Assembly: GCA_023091665.1 (NCBI GenBank)
Contig: JALJCQ010000004.1
Location: forward strand, 186,001-250,000
DNA length: 64,000 bases
Source of the DNA: Pythium myriotylum
Lineage: Eukaryota; Oomycota; Peronosporomycetes; Pythiales; Pythiaceae
Direction: 5' to 3'
Shown here: piece after piece, positions 1-9,850 of the stretch
Numbering within the stretch: position 1 is the first letter of the stretch
Layout: each line of letters opens with the position of its first letter
Notes under the pieces: generated by a model
What the model was told of the DNA's origin: nothing
The model's database searches: none
What the model saw: only the letters and a program-made list of their open reading frames with translations
Position numbers and translations under genes: made by a program

Positions 1-2
1 AT

Positions 3-3000
3 GCCGGTCTCGCCGATCTTGCGGTGTGGCATGCTCGGTTGGGCCATGTGGCCTTTGATCGAGTCGCCGCGATGAACCGTGTCGCGGTCGGTGTGCCGCC
101 ACTCCCGCCGTCGAGCTCGGACGGGCCATGTGATGGCTGCATGTACGGGAAGATGAGTGTCGCCAAGTATGCGCGCACGTCGGGCAGTACGGTAAAGTCC
201 TCTGGACTATTGGATCTGATTCACGGTGATCTGATGGGCCCCATGCGCGTGAAGTCCAAGGGTGGTGCTCGGTTCGTGCTCGTGCTCGTCGATGACTGGT
301 CTCGCTATACTACAGTGTATCTGTTAAAGGTCAAGAGCGAGACGTTCACGAAGTTCAAGGAGTACAAGGCGTTTATGGAAGCTCACTTGGGTCGTCGGAT
401 CAAGATCTTCCGGACGGACAACGGTGGTGAGTTCTGTAGCAACAAGTTCGATACATTTTGCTCGACCAACGGCATCCTGCACCAGACAAGTGCCCCCTAC
501 TCGCCACAGCAAAATGGACTCGTCGAGCGTGCAAATCGGTCGCTCGCTGAGTCCGCTCGTGCGTCCCTCCACTACCAAGCCGTTGACGAGGACTTCTGGG
601 GTGAGGCGATTATGACCGCCGCCTACTGTCTCAACCGTCTCCCAAACACTGCGCGAGATGATACGACACCATTTGAGGTCATGTGGGGTCGCAAGCCTGA
701 CGTCGAGCACATGCGCGTCTTTGGATCGCACGGGTTCGTTTACGTTGATGAGTCGAAGCGCAAGAAATTCGACGCGAAAGCGCACCGCTGTATCTTTCTC
801 GGTTATGCCGATGGTTCCAAAGCATACCGTGTTTGGGATTTGGAGACCGGCCGCATTGTGGTGACGCGCACGATTGCTCTTGATGAACGCCCACGGTCTG
901 GACTCATCCCGGCGTCATCGATTGAACCTGTACAGCTCCAATGGACTGTAAACGATGACGACGACGTAGTCGCTGCATCTGCGCCAGCCGAGACCAATGC
1001 CGAGATGGAGGTGGAAGATATGGACAACTTGGACCAACCTATGGAAGTTCCTCTACCGCCGAGCCCGCCTGCGACGGCTGCACCAACGACTGATATTGTT
1101 GCGCGGAATACCAGTCAGTCGGTGCCCAACACGAGTACGCAGCCAATGGGTGCAGCTCGTGGTGCCCCCGCGCTGCCGCGCCCAGCTCCTCAAGTTCTTC
1201 CGGCTCTCGAAAACTTGCGACCGATTATGCGTCGTGATCCTCCCCGTATTGCCCAAGGGGGAGAGAATGCCATGGTATTTGGTGGTCAATTCTCTGCGAT
1301 CCGACCGCAGATGGCTACGGTCGCACGTCCAACTCAAGCGCCTCTTGCGTAGCCGCCTCCGCCGCCGGGTGAAGATCGTCTTGTTCAATGGTCGGGCCAG
1401 GCGCAGACCTCCGCCGCCGCAACCACGAGCTATTCGGATGACGACGAGCCGGATCCGAAGCGTTTGCGCTTGACCGATGGATACGAGATCGCTCTCGCTG
1501 TGATGGAGATTCCTACGACGTATCGTGAAGCGATGGCATCACCTCAAGCCGATGAATGGAAAGAAGCCGTGCGCCGTGAGCTCCGCTCGCATTTCCGCAA
1601 CCATACTTGGGAAGCGGTCCGTCGTCCCGATGGTGTACGATTGGTTGGTACCAAATGGGTGTTTGACGTGAAACGCGATGGCGATGGTAATATTGTTCGT
1701 TACAAAGCTCGGCTTGTTGCTCAAGGGTTTCGACAAGTATACGGTGTCGACTACTGGGAGACATACGCACCGGTCTCGAGTTTAAACTCGGTCCGTGCCT
1801 TTCTCGCTCTGTGCTGCCAACGCGACTATGTGATCCGCCAACTTGACGTTGAGACCGCGTTCTTGAATGGACCGCTCGATGAGGATGTCTTCATGCGCCC
1901 GCCGGAGGGGATACACCTCCCGGACGGCATGATCTGCAAGCTCCGTCGCAGTATCTACGGGCTGAAGCAAGCCGCCGCAGTGTGGCACAAGACGATCGTG
2001 AATGTGCTTAAGTCGATGGGATTTGTTGCGTGCCTGTCCAATCCGTGCGTCTTTGTGCGTCGCACAGACGATCACACAGTGTATTTAGTGCTGTATGTCG
2101 ACGATTTGCTGATTGGCTGCCCAAGCAGCATCGAGGCCGAGAGCATTAAGAGCGATCTCGCAAAACATTTCACGATCAAGGACCTCGGTGATGTTCGCTA
2201 TGTGCTCGGGATCGAGATGGACTACGATCGTGAAGCTGGTACGCTTCATCTTTGCCAGTCTCAGTTCATTGCACGACTTGTTCAAAAGTTTGGTCAAGAG
2301 ACGGCATACGCGACGAAAAATCCCAATGTGTACGGTCAAAGACTCCACGAGTTTAATGACGGCGAAAGAGTAGAAAGCAAGCGGTTCCGTGAGCTGATTG
2401 GCTCGTTGCTCTACATTGCCAGCGGCACGCGCCCCGACATTTGTGTGTCGATCTGTGAGCTCTCGCAGTATCTTGAGATGCCGACGCAAGCCCACATGAA
2501 GGCCGCAGTTCGTGTGCTCCGTTACCTGAAAGGAACGTCGAAGGTTGGTATCTGCTACCAGCGTGGCGATCTTGCAGTCTTTGTTCCTACGGTGTTCGTC
2601 GAAGCCAATTGGGGTGGGGACGCAACGACCCGCCGCTCTACATCAGGAGTGTTGGTCCTCATGGCCGGTGCTCCGGTCGTCTACAAGTCGAAGCGCCAGC
2701 GCACCGTCGCGCTGTCGTCGGCCGAGTCGGAGTACATGGCACTGTCGCTCGCTGCGCAAGAGACGCTTTGGTTACGTCACCTTCTCGAAGAGCTCGGCTT
2801 CCGTAATTTGCCGGCCACGACCATCAAGATGGACAACAAGGCCGCGATTGCCATGGCCGAACGTGTTGGATACCAGTCCCGTGCTAAGCACATTGATCTA
2901 CGCTACCACTTCGTTCGAGATGCAGTCAACGATGGCGTACTTCGTCTCGAGTACGTCCCGTCCGCCGAGCAGCAAGCGGACTTCATGACCAAGGCGCTTC

Positions 3001-3068
3001 CGACTCCGCAGTTCGCGAAGCTCGTTCGTTCTGCTGGAATTGTCGATGACTCACCTGTGTCGCAGTGA
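3..3068 (+). pseudogene. copia pol: integrase, reverse transcriptase, RNase H, with one in-frame stop
   Basis: The frame is open from the window edge. A GAG-pre-integrase HHCC region (WHARLGH, then CDGCMYGK) is followed by the integrase core. Numbering from position 24, the DDE residues are D69 (IHGDL), D132 (RTDNGGEF) and E168 (VERANR), the expected D-x35-E spacing. After a proline-rich linker comes reverse transcriptase with YVDDLLIG near 2095-2118, then RNase H (SSAESEYMAL, KMDNKAAIA). A single TAG at 1350-1352 in the linker interrupts the frame. Before and after it the reading frame is the same and domains are complete, so this is a point nonsense change, or less likely a readthrough stop. 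The first RNase H aspartate motif, usually DADW, reads EANW here. Confidence 0.9.
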
Positions 3069-3075
3069 GGGGGAG

Positions 3076-3381
3076 TGTAAGACCTGGTGCAAGGACAGGT
3101 CGGTTCACTGGCTCCATGGTGTCCTGGCTCAGTGCCCGGCTCAATGTTGAATCAGATGTCCCGGCTCAGAACTGCAACAGCAACTGCAACATGGTCTAGT
3201 TGAGCCCGTTCTCGAAGGTTCGATGCCGAAGCCAGTAGAGTACAGAGAGAGAGAGAGAGAGTGCCCTAGGAAGCTGTTGGTAGCTCTGCATGTCTTGGAG
3301 CGTTTTCAATAAACGTTCACTTTCACATTTCCCATCGTGTGCTCAAGTTCCTCTCCTCTCCAGTCCTCTGCCTGTCTTACA
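3076..3381 (+). repeat. copia 3' LTR, 306 bp
   Basis: It begins TGTAAG right after the polypurine tract and ends CTTACA, a perfect 6-bp terminal inverted repeat. It contains a (GA)n run at about 3243-3262 and an AATAAA at 3309-3314 that could serve as poly(A) signal. The carboxylesterase coding sequence starts directly after it (ccaag at 3382). The 5' LTR is outside the window, so identity between LTRs cannot be tested. Confidence 0.8.
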
Positions 3382-4783
3382 CCAAGTACGGTAGCATATG
3401 CTACTACGCCGACACCCTTCCCCCAGTGTCGGCCAGACTGCCTCCATCCGAGGACTGTCTCTTTCTCAATGTATTCAAACCAGCGGACGCCACGAGCGAC
3501 TCCAAGCTTCCTGTGATGGTCTGGATCCACGGAGGAGCTTTCATCTCCGGTACGTCCAACACAGAGGAAGGCACCAACCTCGTGGCCGCCGCCAAGGAAA
3601 AAGCCATCGTGGTCAACCTCAACTACCGCCTCGGTGTCTTTGGTTTCCTCTCAAATGCCGAGATCCTGAGTGAGGGAGATGGTGCAAACTTCGGACTTCG
3701 CGACCAAGAGGTAGCTTTCCAGTGGGTGAAGCAACACATCGAGTTCTTCGGCGGAGACCCCGAGCAGATCGCAGCGTTTGGCGAGAGTGCAGGAGCCGTG
3801 TCGATTGCCTTGCACATGCTGTCGCGTGACGGAGACCAACAGCTATTCAAGCAAGGCATTCTACAGAGTGGTGCTCACCTACCGTCCCATCACATGATCA
3901 CACCAGACACTCAACAGCAGCAAGTTCTGGTGATCGCGCAGAGCGTGGGGTGCGATGAATCCGAGAAAACGCTTGACTGCCTTCGTCGAATGAACGCATC
4001 AGCGATCTTCGCGGCAGGTGTGACGCTGAACTGGTTCCCTGTCGTGGACGGCAAGTTCCTCAAGGAGATGCCGATCCAGCGAGTGCTCGCCGGGAAAGTC
4101 TCTCGCGTGCCGACGATCATTGGTACCAACACCGACCTGCCTTTGGAGCTGCCGAAGCTTCTCAGTACGATACGTTCGTGCGGACCACCTTCGCGAGGCT
4201 CACGGAGCAAGAGTATGAACGTCTCGGAGAGCTCTACCCTGCATCGGCCTTTGCAACTCCTCAGCATCGCACGGGGGAGCTCTTTGGAGACATGACATTT
4301 GTGTGCCCGAGCGAATTCTTCTCACAAAAGCTAGCCGAATGGGACGCCCAGGAAGCTGAGGCGTTCGTTGGAGGGTCAGGTGCAAGCACGCCGACCTCCC
4401 GGCTAGCGCCAACGTATCACTATCGCTTCAACTACACCTCGACCGAGTACGGCTACCCGCTTGCAGTGCACACGAAAGACATAGCCTACGTCTTCAATTT
4501 GGTCAACGCGCTCCCCAGTGACGAGGATACCAAGGCCGTCGTGGGGTACATGCAACACTACTGGACAAACTTCGCTATCACGGGCTCGCCAAACGGACAA
4601 GGGCAAATCGAGGGATCCCAGATACTCCCGTGGCCAAAATATGATGCGGCAAAGAAGCAGGTCGTCATCCAGCCAAAGCTGGGGCTTGAGACGAACGGCG
4701 AGTACCTGCCTGGGCACGCGGAACGCTGCGCCTTCTGGAGTGAGGTAGAGAATCGTATCATTCAGGAGGTCAAGTTTGCTTGA
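3382..4783 (+). pseudogene. Type-B carboxylesterase, 5'-truncated by copia insertion and frameshifted
   Basis: This is the C-terminal three quarters of an alpha/beta-hydrolase of the carboxylesterase/cholinesterase family. Visible are the SEDCLFLNV motif, the oxyanion-hole HGGAF, the nucleophile elbow FGESAGA, and the catalytic-histidine region AVHTKDIAYVF. The N-terminal part is missing because the LTR ends at 3381. The first part runs in one frame to about 4160. The rest (QYDTFVRTTFARL onward) continues in another frame to TGA at 4781-4783. The switch falls just after GTNTD, where the catalytic acid (usually GTNTDE) should be, so the acid residue seems lost. A small intron at this point cannot be excluded, but a deletion explains both the frame change and the missing residue. 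Substrate unknown. Confidence 0.85.
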
Positions 4784-5511
4784 GTCATCAGCAACGGTTC
4801 AAGAGCCTATAAATCACAGCACTGGTTATGAGTTTGAAAATTCCATGTTGACGAAAAATCTAAATTGGATGAGCTCACCACAATGTTACTTCGAAGAGCT
4901 TCGTGCACTTTTGCTCACTAATTGGCCAAGAGTGCATTCCCTCTACATAAATCCTTCTTCATCTCGATTTCCGATGGCTGATCAGAACGCACAGCGCTTG
5001 GGGCGCCACCAACGCTATCCGTTGACTCGAGGGGGTCATCGCTCGGTGGTCGAATTGGAGGTTGGAGGTGTTGACGTCACAGGAGGGATGGGTAAGTGGA
5101 TGGCCTCATTAGGCTGTCTATGTGCGTTTCGCACAAATTACGAATGGCTGTGCAACACAAAAGCACCAGACATTACTTCAGATTTTGGGTGAGGAACACG
5201 AGTGGGATGCCGAAAGGGAGCCAGAGTAGTTGTATTTGTACCTGCACGAATTGGAAAGACGAAGGATTAAAGATTCTAGGTTCAAACGATCACTACTTCA
5301 ACACTGCACCAGCCCTAACACTCAAGGCGAGGAACTTGAACACGAGTGGGGCCTTGAAACCTACCGAATGAACACGAGAGTATTTTATTTATCATGTACA
5401 TGTATTATTGGCGGCGGTGGGGGTGGGGGGGGGGGGGGGGGGTAATATGTCGTCGTCGGATCTTCTCCTCGCACAGATCACGTAAGTATGGCACACCCCG
5501 ACACGGCCACC
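4784..5511. other. Intergenic, with a poly-G tract
   Basis: No supportable gene. Position 5411-5442 is almost pure G (GGCGGT then an 18-base run of G), a likely site of length polymorphism or sequencing error. The short ORFs here lack recognisable content. Confidence 0.6.
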
Positions 5512-6114
5512 TTACGCCGACAGCTTCTTCGTGATCTCCGCAAAACTCTCGCCCTGCACACGAGCGATCTCCAGCTCAAAGTCAAGCGGCTGGCGCGAGC
5601 CATCCGCACCAGAAATCGTGCCCGCTCCCCACGAGCTACCGCCATGCACCTGCTCCAGGTTGAAGATATGCTTCGAACGGTACCCCAGCGGCACGTACGT
5701 GAACCCGTGGTTCGCCAAGAAGCTCAACGCCGTGAACGCCACGGTCTCCTGGCCACCGCCGAGCGTGCCCGTGCTCACAAACACACCAGCCGTCTTCCCG
5801 ATCAACGCACCCTTCACCCACAGACCGCTCGTCGAGTCGATGAAGGCCTTGACCTGCGCCGGGAACGTGCCAAAGCGGCTTGGGAAGCCGAAGAGGATGC
5901 CGTCGGCCTCGGTCAGCACGTCGAGCGTCGCCACCGGGTAGTCTTTCTTCGGCGGCGCGTGCATCTTGGCGAGCACTTCGTCCGAGAGCGTCTCTTCGAC
6001 CTGGTAGATGGTCACGTCGACGCCGGGCACCTTCTCGACGCCTTCCTTGATGGCTTCGGCGAGCGTGGCGACGTGTCCGTAGGTGGAGTAGTAGATGATG
6101 GCGATCTTGGTCAT
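5512..6114 (-). CDS. NAD(P)H:quinone oxidoreductase type IV (WrbA/flavodoxin-like)
   Basis: A 200-residue protein covering the whole WrbA family length. The start MTKIAIIYYSTYGH contains the FMN phosphate-binding loop. It is followed by PSRFGTFPAQVKAF and STGTLGGGQETVA, both characteristic of the family, and the C-terminal GAGTISGADGSRQP. By family knowledge it is a cytosolic FMN enzyme that reduces quinones by two electrons with NAD(P)H. I chose the ATG at 6114 because upstream in-frame sequence is a CA-rich leader without family similarity. An oomycete-type start-site element lies about 60-80 nt upstream. No intron. Confidence 0.93.
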   Translation of the reverse strand: MTKIAIIYYSTYGHVATLAEAIKEGVEKVPGVDVTIYQVEETLSDEVLAKMHAPPKKDYPVATLDVLTEADGILFGFPSRFGTFPAQVKAFIDSTSGLWVKGALIGKTAGVFVSTGTLGGGQETVAFTALSFLANHGFTYVPLGYRSKHIFNLEQVHGGSSWGAGTISGADGSRQPLDFELEIARVQGESFAEITKKLSA

Positions 6115-6578
6115 GGTTGTTGTGTTGGTTGTTGTATTGATGTGTTGGTGTGTTGGTCGGTTGCTTGGATGCAAGGAGATTGGAGAATGAGATCCACTGT
6201 CGTGCCCGACCCCGACACCCCTCACCTCTGGTGTGACACCTGGCACACCGCAGCGGAAACCCCGATAACCTCCATAACCTCGTCAAAGCAAGCACATTGA
6301 ATAGACAGAGTCGGATTCACCCTTCCTGAAACACTTGACAGCTGAGTTTCTGAGGTTTGGGTCTGTGCTTATGCTGTTGACGTCACAATAGGGATGGGCA
6401 GGGTGGTTCGTCTAGCTGGCCCGTCCATGTGGCATTTTTCCCACGAACTACTGTACAAAAAATAGAGCACGGTTGTGCCTTCTCACCAGCTCACGAATTG
6501 TCATCGCCGTGCCAGTGTCTGATTGGCGACTGAGAAGTATCCAGCATCCGTCTCGCGCTGCACATCCCTTGTGAGACG
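6115..6578. other. Intergenic between quinone reductase and the unknown gene
   Basis: Holds the CA-rich leader and start-site element of the quinone reductase gene. Nothing else recognised. Confidence 0.5.
6175..6192 (-). promoter_or_regulatory. Oomycete Inr+FPR-like core promoter of the quinone reductase
   Basis: On the minus strand it reads TCTCATTCTCCAATCTCC, close to the oomycete start-site consensus (YCATTYY followed by CAWTT). It lies about 61-78 nt before the ATG. Confidence 0.6.
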
Positions 6579-9500
6579 TCATCGCTCTCGCATTGATTCG
6601 GCCGCAGCGACAGTCTTGAGCTTGGCTTTGTAGAACTCACTTACGCGTGCCGCCCAGTCCAGGTGGGCTTCATCAACGGGGGGTTCGTAATCTCGTGGTG
6701 GCTGCTTCACATCTCGTTCAACTGGTTTTTCATATGGAGGAGGAGATGGTAGTTTCGCCTTGATTTTCTTCATGGGCTCCATAATTGCATGTGCCTTTGC
6801 AGTGCGAAGGCGACCAGCTGTCCGAGTTTGGGGCGCTTGGACATTTGATGGAACACCGCATACTGTCTTTGTGGGCCGATTATCCTTCATGGTCTTCGAA
6901 GCATTCGAAGGGCGGCCTTTGTGCAAAAGCGACTGTACAAGGTCATCTAGCACGAAGCTCTGCTGAAGCCTCAAAGCATCGCGCACTTGGACATCAATTA
7001 CATCTTCATCTGCCACTTCACTGTCTTCAAGATCCTTCTTGTCGTTCGCAGCCGAAGCCCAATTTGTGTACTGGGGTGGATCTGTTAGTGAATCAAGCGA
7101 GTCGATCGAGTTCACGCGATCCATGCGGTTCTTTCTACGAGAAACCGTCTTAGCTGGGGGCGTTCGTGAGCCTATTTCGTCCACAGGCCCGAGGCCTTCT
7201 TTCGAGAACGTATGACCGCCTTGTTGGGGGAATCTCAGTCGGTCACTTCGTTTAACGTCGTAGTCGCCAACACCAGGTGAAGATATCACTTTCGAGATCG
7301 AGCGTGGTATGCTACAGCTTGCTGGTGTTGGCGTGGACGGCGGCGGCATTTCCGGCTCAAACGTCCAGTACGAAGGCGATCGGACTGTATACGGCGGTGG
7401 GAACGAGCCGGAATTGGCTCGTTGGACTGGGAGGGGTGATGACTTGACTAGCTCATCCGGTTGTGGCTGAGACTTTGTGTCATCTAGTTGTGCGCGCTCC
7501 GGTTGATCTTCTTTTTGCTCTCGTTCCCTCACAAGACTTTCGATATTCATGATGAACTCCTCCATTTTCAACAGAATTGATGGTGACACCGGCGTCCCGG
7601 ATGCCTGCAACAGCCCAAGAGACTGCTGGAACGCTTCTGCCGCAAGAAACATAGCCCTCGTCGCTGTGGAAGCTTGCGAAGTTTGTGGTTCTTGGTTGTC
7701 CTCGACGAGCCACGGGTTGATTCGTACGAGCTTCGACAGGGAAGACGCCAGAGCGTCGTTCAGCCTCTTAAATGCCACTGTTGGAGATTCATCAACGACA
7801 GAGATTGGGTTCGGAACAATCTTCTCCACAGGCGAGGGGACGCTGCCTTGTGTCGCGATAGTATATCCAATCGGGGTTTCGGATGTGACGTCAGTTGATA
7901 TCGTGTCTTGAACATCCTTGATCTCAGGATCGTCTTCTTTCGGCGGATCGAATCGCGGAGGACGTTTCTTTCGTTTAGGGATCGTCCGCACGGGAGTCGA
8001 AGCTTCTGATACTGCTTCATTCTTCATTCGTCCACTCATCTGAGCAGGCTTGCCTGTTGATCTCGGCCACCAAATGTTTGTCCCTGCCTCTTTGCTGGCC
8101 TTCTCCATATCTAGAGCCTCGATTAAAAACCGGAAGAACATGATCCGCTGGATGCTAATGATGCTGGTCAGTTGGAGCTGAGTCACCAGTTCGAACTACG
8201 AAGCATTGTACAAAAGTTACGTAAGGAGCTGCTAGAATACAATGGACTAAAAGAATATCCGTACCGGAGACAGCAACATGAAACTGGCGATTGAAATCTC
8301 TGGGCTCGGGTAGGGTATTCGAATGTAAAGCGCGTGGAGCAGCTCGATAACTATACGCGTAGCCTCATTCTTTTGCATCTCGCCCTGTAACACGTCGTCC
8401 TGTGGTTCCTGGTTTGAATCTTGTAGGGGCTTGAGGTGATAGACAACTCGTAACAAAAGCCGCTGCATCTTGATGCCAGGGTGGGGACGAAGAACGAAAT
8501 GGCGATGAAGCACACCGTTTAGGATCGCGATACGCCCCTCACTCAGTCGCTTCCGTGAAACCTCAGCGACTAGACTTCGTAGACGTGAGAACTGGTCCAG
8601 TGGCAGAAACCAGCTGACTCGGAGCAGTGTTTCTAGAGGAAGTCCGGCGTATTCAGCATTGTGAAGGCTGAGGGTCGTCGACATCGCTGACGCCGAGCGA
8701 TCACGAAGCAATTCTGCCAGTACTTCGTTCAGCTCCCACTGTGTGACATAGAGACCCATTGGTATATCGCTGACTGGAGGCTCTGGCTCATTTTGCGCAA
8801 TTGCGTGGAGCTGGGCGATGCAGTGGGTCGTCGAAACCATCGCTTTCTCGACGCAGAATCGCACAGCCGTCGGAGTCAAGCCAGCTTCTTCAAAAGGTCG
8901 ATCCTCGGCAAGCCAGGGGGCTGGTTTCACATTCGGCGCCTGCTTTGCGCCGTGGGCAACTGACTGGTCAGCGCCAGGTCTCTTCCTGATTTTTGATCGA
9001 GCTCCCTGGATTTGCTCATCCAGGCGACGCTCCTGGTCAAGTTTTCTTCGAAGCGACGACACTGCCTTGTTTGTTGATTGTGGCGACCTCATTGGTTTGG
9101 CAGACGAGTCTCTAGTTGCGTGATGATTGCGCACGTTCTCTTTGACAACTGAATCTTCGTATCGTGACCCAAACATGAGACTCCAAGCCTCGGTCAGCCT
9201 CGCTTGAAGTGGGTCCACTGTTTCCACGATAGATTCAACAGTTGCGTCAGCGATTGGACTGGGCGAGGTCGATTCTTCGACTTCGTTCGATGCGGAGGAT
9301 GGATCCTGCTTCGTCGGTGGTGTGTCGACAGTAATACCCTTTTGGCTCTCATTGGCTTCAGTCTCAGGTTCAGCATGGATGGCACCTTGGTAAACATTGC
9401 TAATCAATGTGTGTAGGTCTGCGACGGTCGAATCTTCTCGTTTCTCGGCCTCCGTTGTTTCGTCCATCGGGGAATCGTATCCCCGGATCACTGGCGTTGG

Positions 9501-9698
9501 GTCGTACACTTCAGCTTCCTCTCGCTTTGCGTTTTCTTCAGCAGCTGATGGTGTAGATTCCGCCACGCTATCTGGCGCTGGCGCCAGTGGATCATCAGGC
9601 GCATCTTTGTCTCGCGTAGCCTCGAGCACGCCTTCCTCTTCACTGGCTGACTGCGGGTCGCTGCCGATCACTTGCACGGCAGGCGCACCGAGCTCCAT
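6579..9698 (-). CDS. Unknown oomycete protein, about 1010 residues, one phase-0 intron
   Basis: Two open frames join cleanly across an 87-nt intron at 8178-8264 (minus strand GTACGG ... CTCAG). Exon 1 ends on a full codon in FMLLSP and exon 2 resumes with LQLTSIISIQRIMFFRFL, a smooth hydrophobic helix across the junction. The first ATG in frame is at 9698. The frame is open further upstream to 9821 but without ATG, so a short upstream exon is possible. The N-terminal 250 residues are acidic and low complexity. About residues 290-510 form a helical, probably folded region, and the remainder is charged and proline-rich. I recognise no domain. It lies 152 bp behind the bZIP gene on the same strand. 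Confidence 0.75.
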
Positions 9699-9850
9699 CA
9701 GCGACTTGGTGTCTTGCGAATCACCATTTCTGCGTCGACCTGCGTATAATAAATTATAGATCAACAACCCCACAAGACACGAAAATAGACACCACCACCA
9801 CCACCACCTACGGAGACACAAATACCGTGAGATTATTTCACAATTGCAAT

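Larger units (their letters stand above)
1..3381 (+). mobile_element. Ty1/copia LTR retrotransposon, 3' part
   Basis: The window opens inside the element. Integrase comes before reverse transcriptase and RNase H, which is the copia (Pseudoviridae) order. The coding region stops at 3066-3068. A purine tract (gagggggag, about 3067-3075) follows directly, and then the 3' LTR (3076-3381). The gag region, protease and 5' LTR lie outside the window, so the target duplication cannot be checked. The element ends inside a carboxylesterase gene. Confidence 0.93.

Noticed and set aside
4130..4175. Short intron in the esterase instead of a frameshift
   Set aside because: A GT...AG pair exists, but it would be only about 44 nt and would remove the conserved GTNTD motif; kept as an alternative only.
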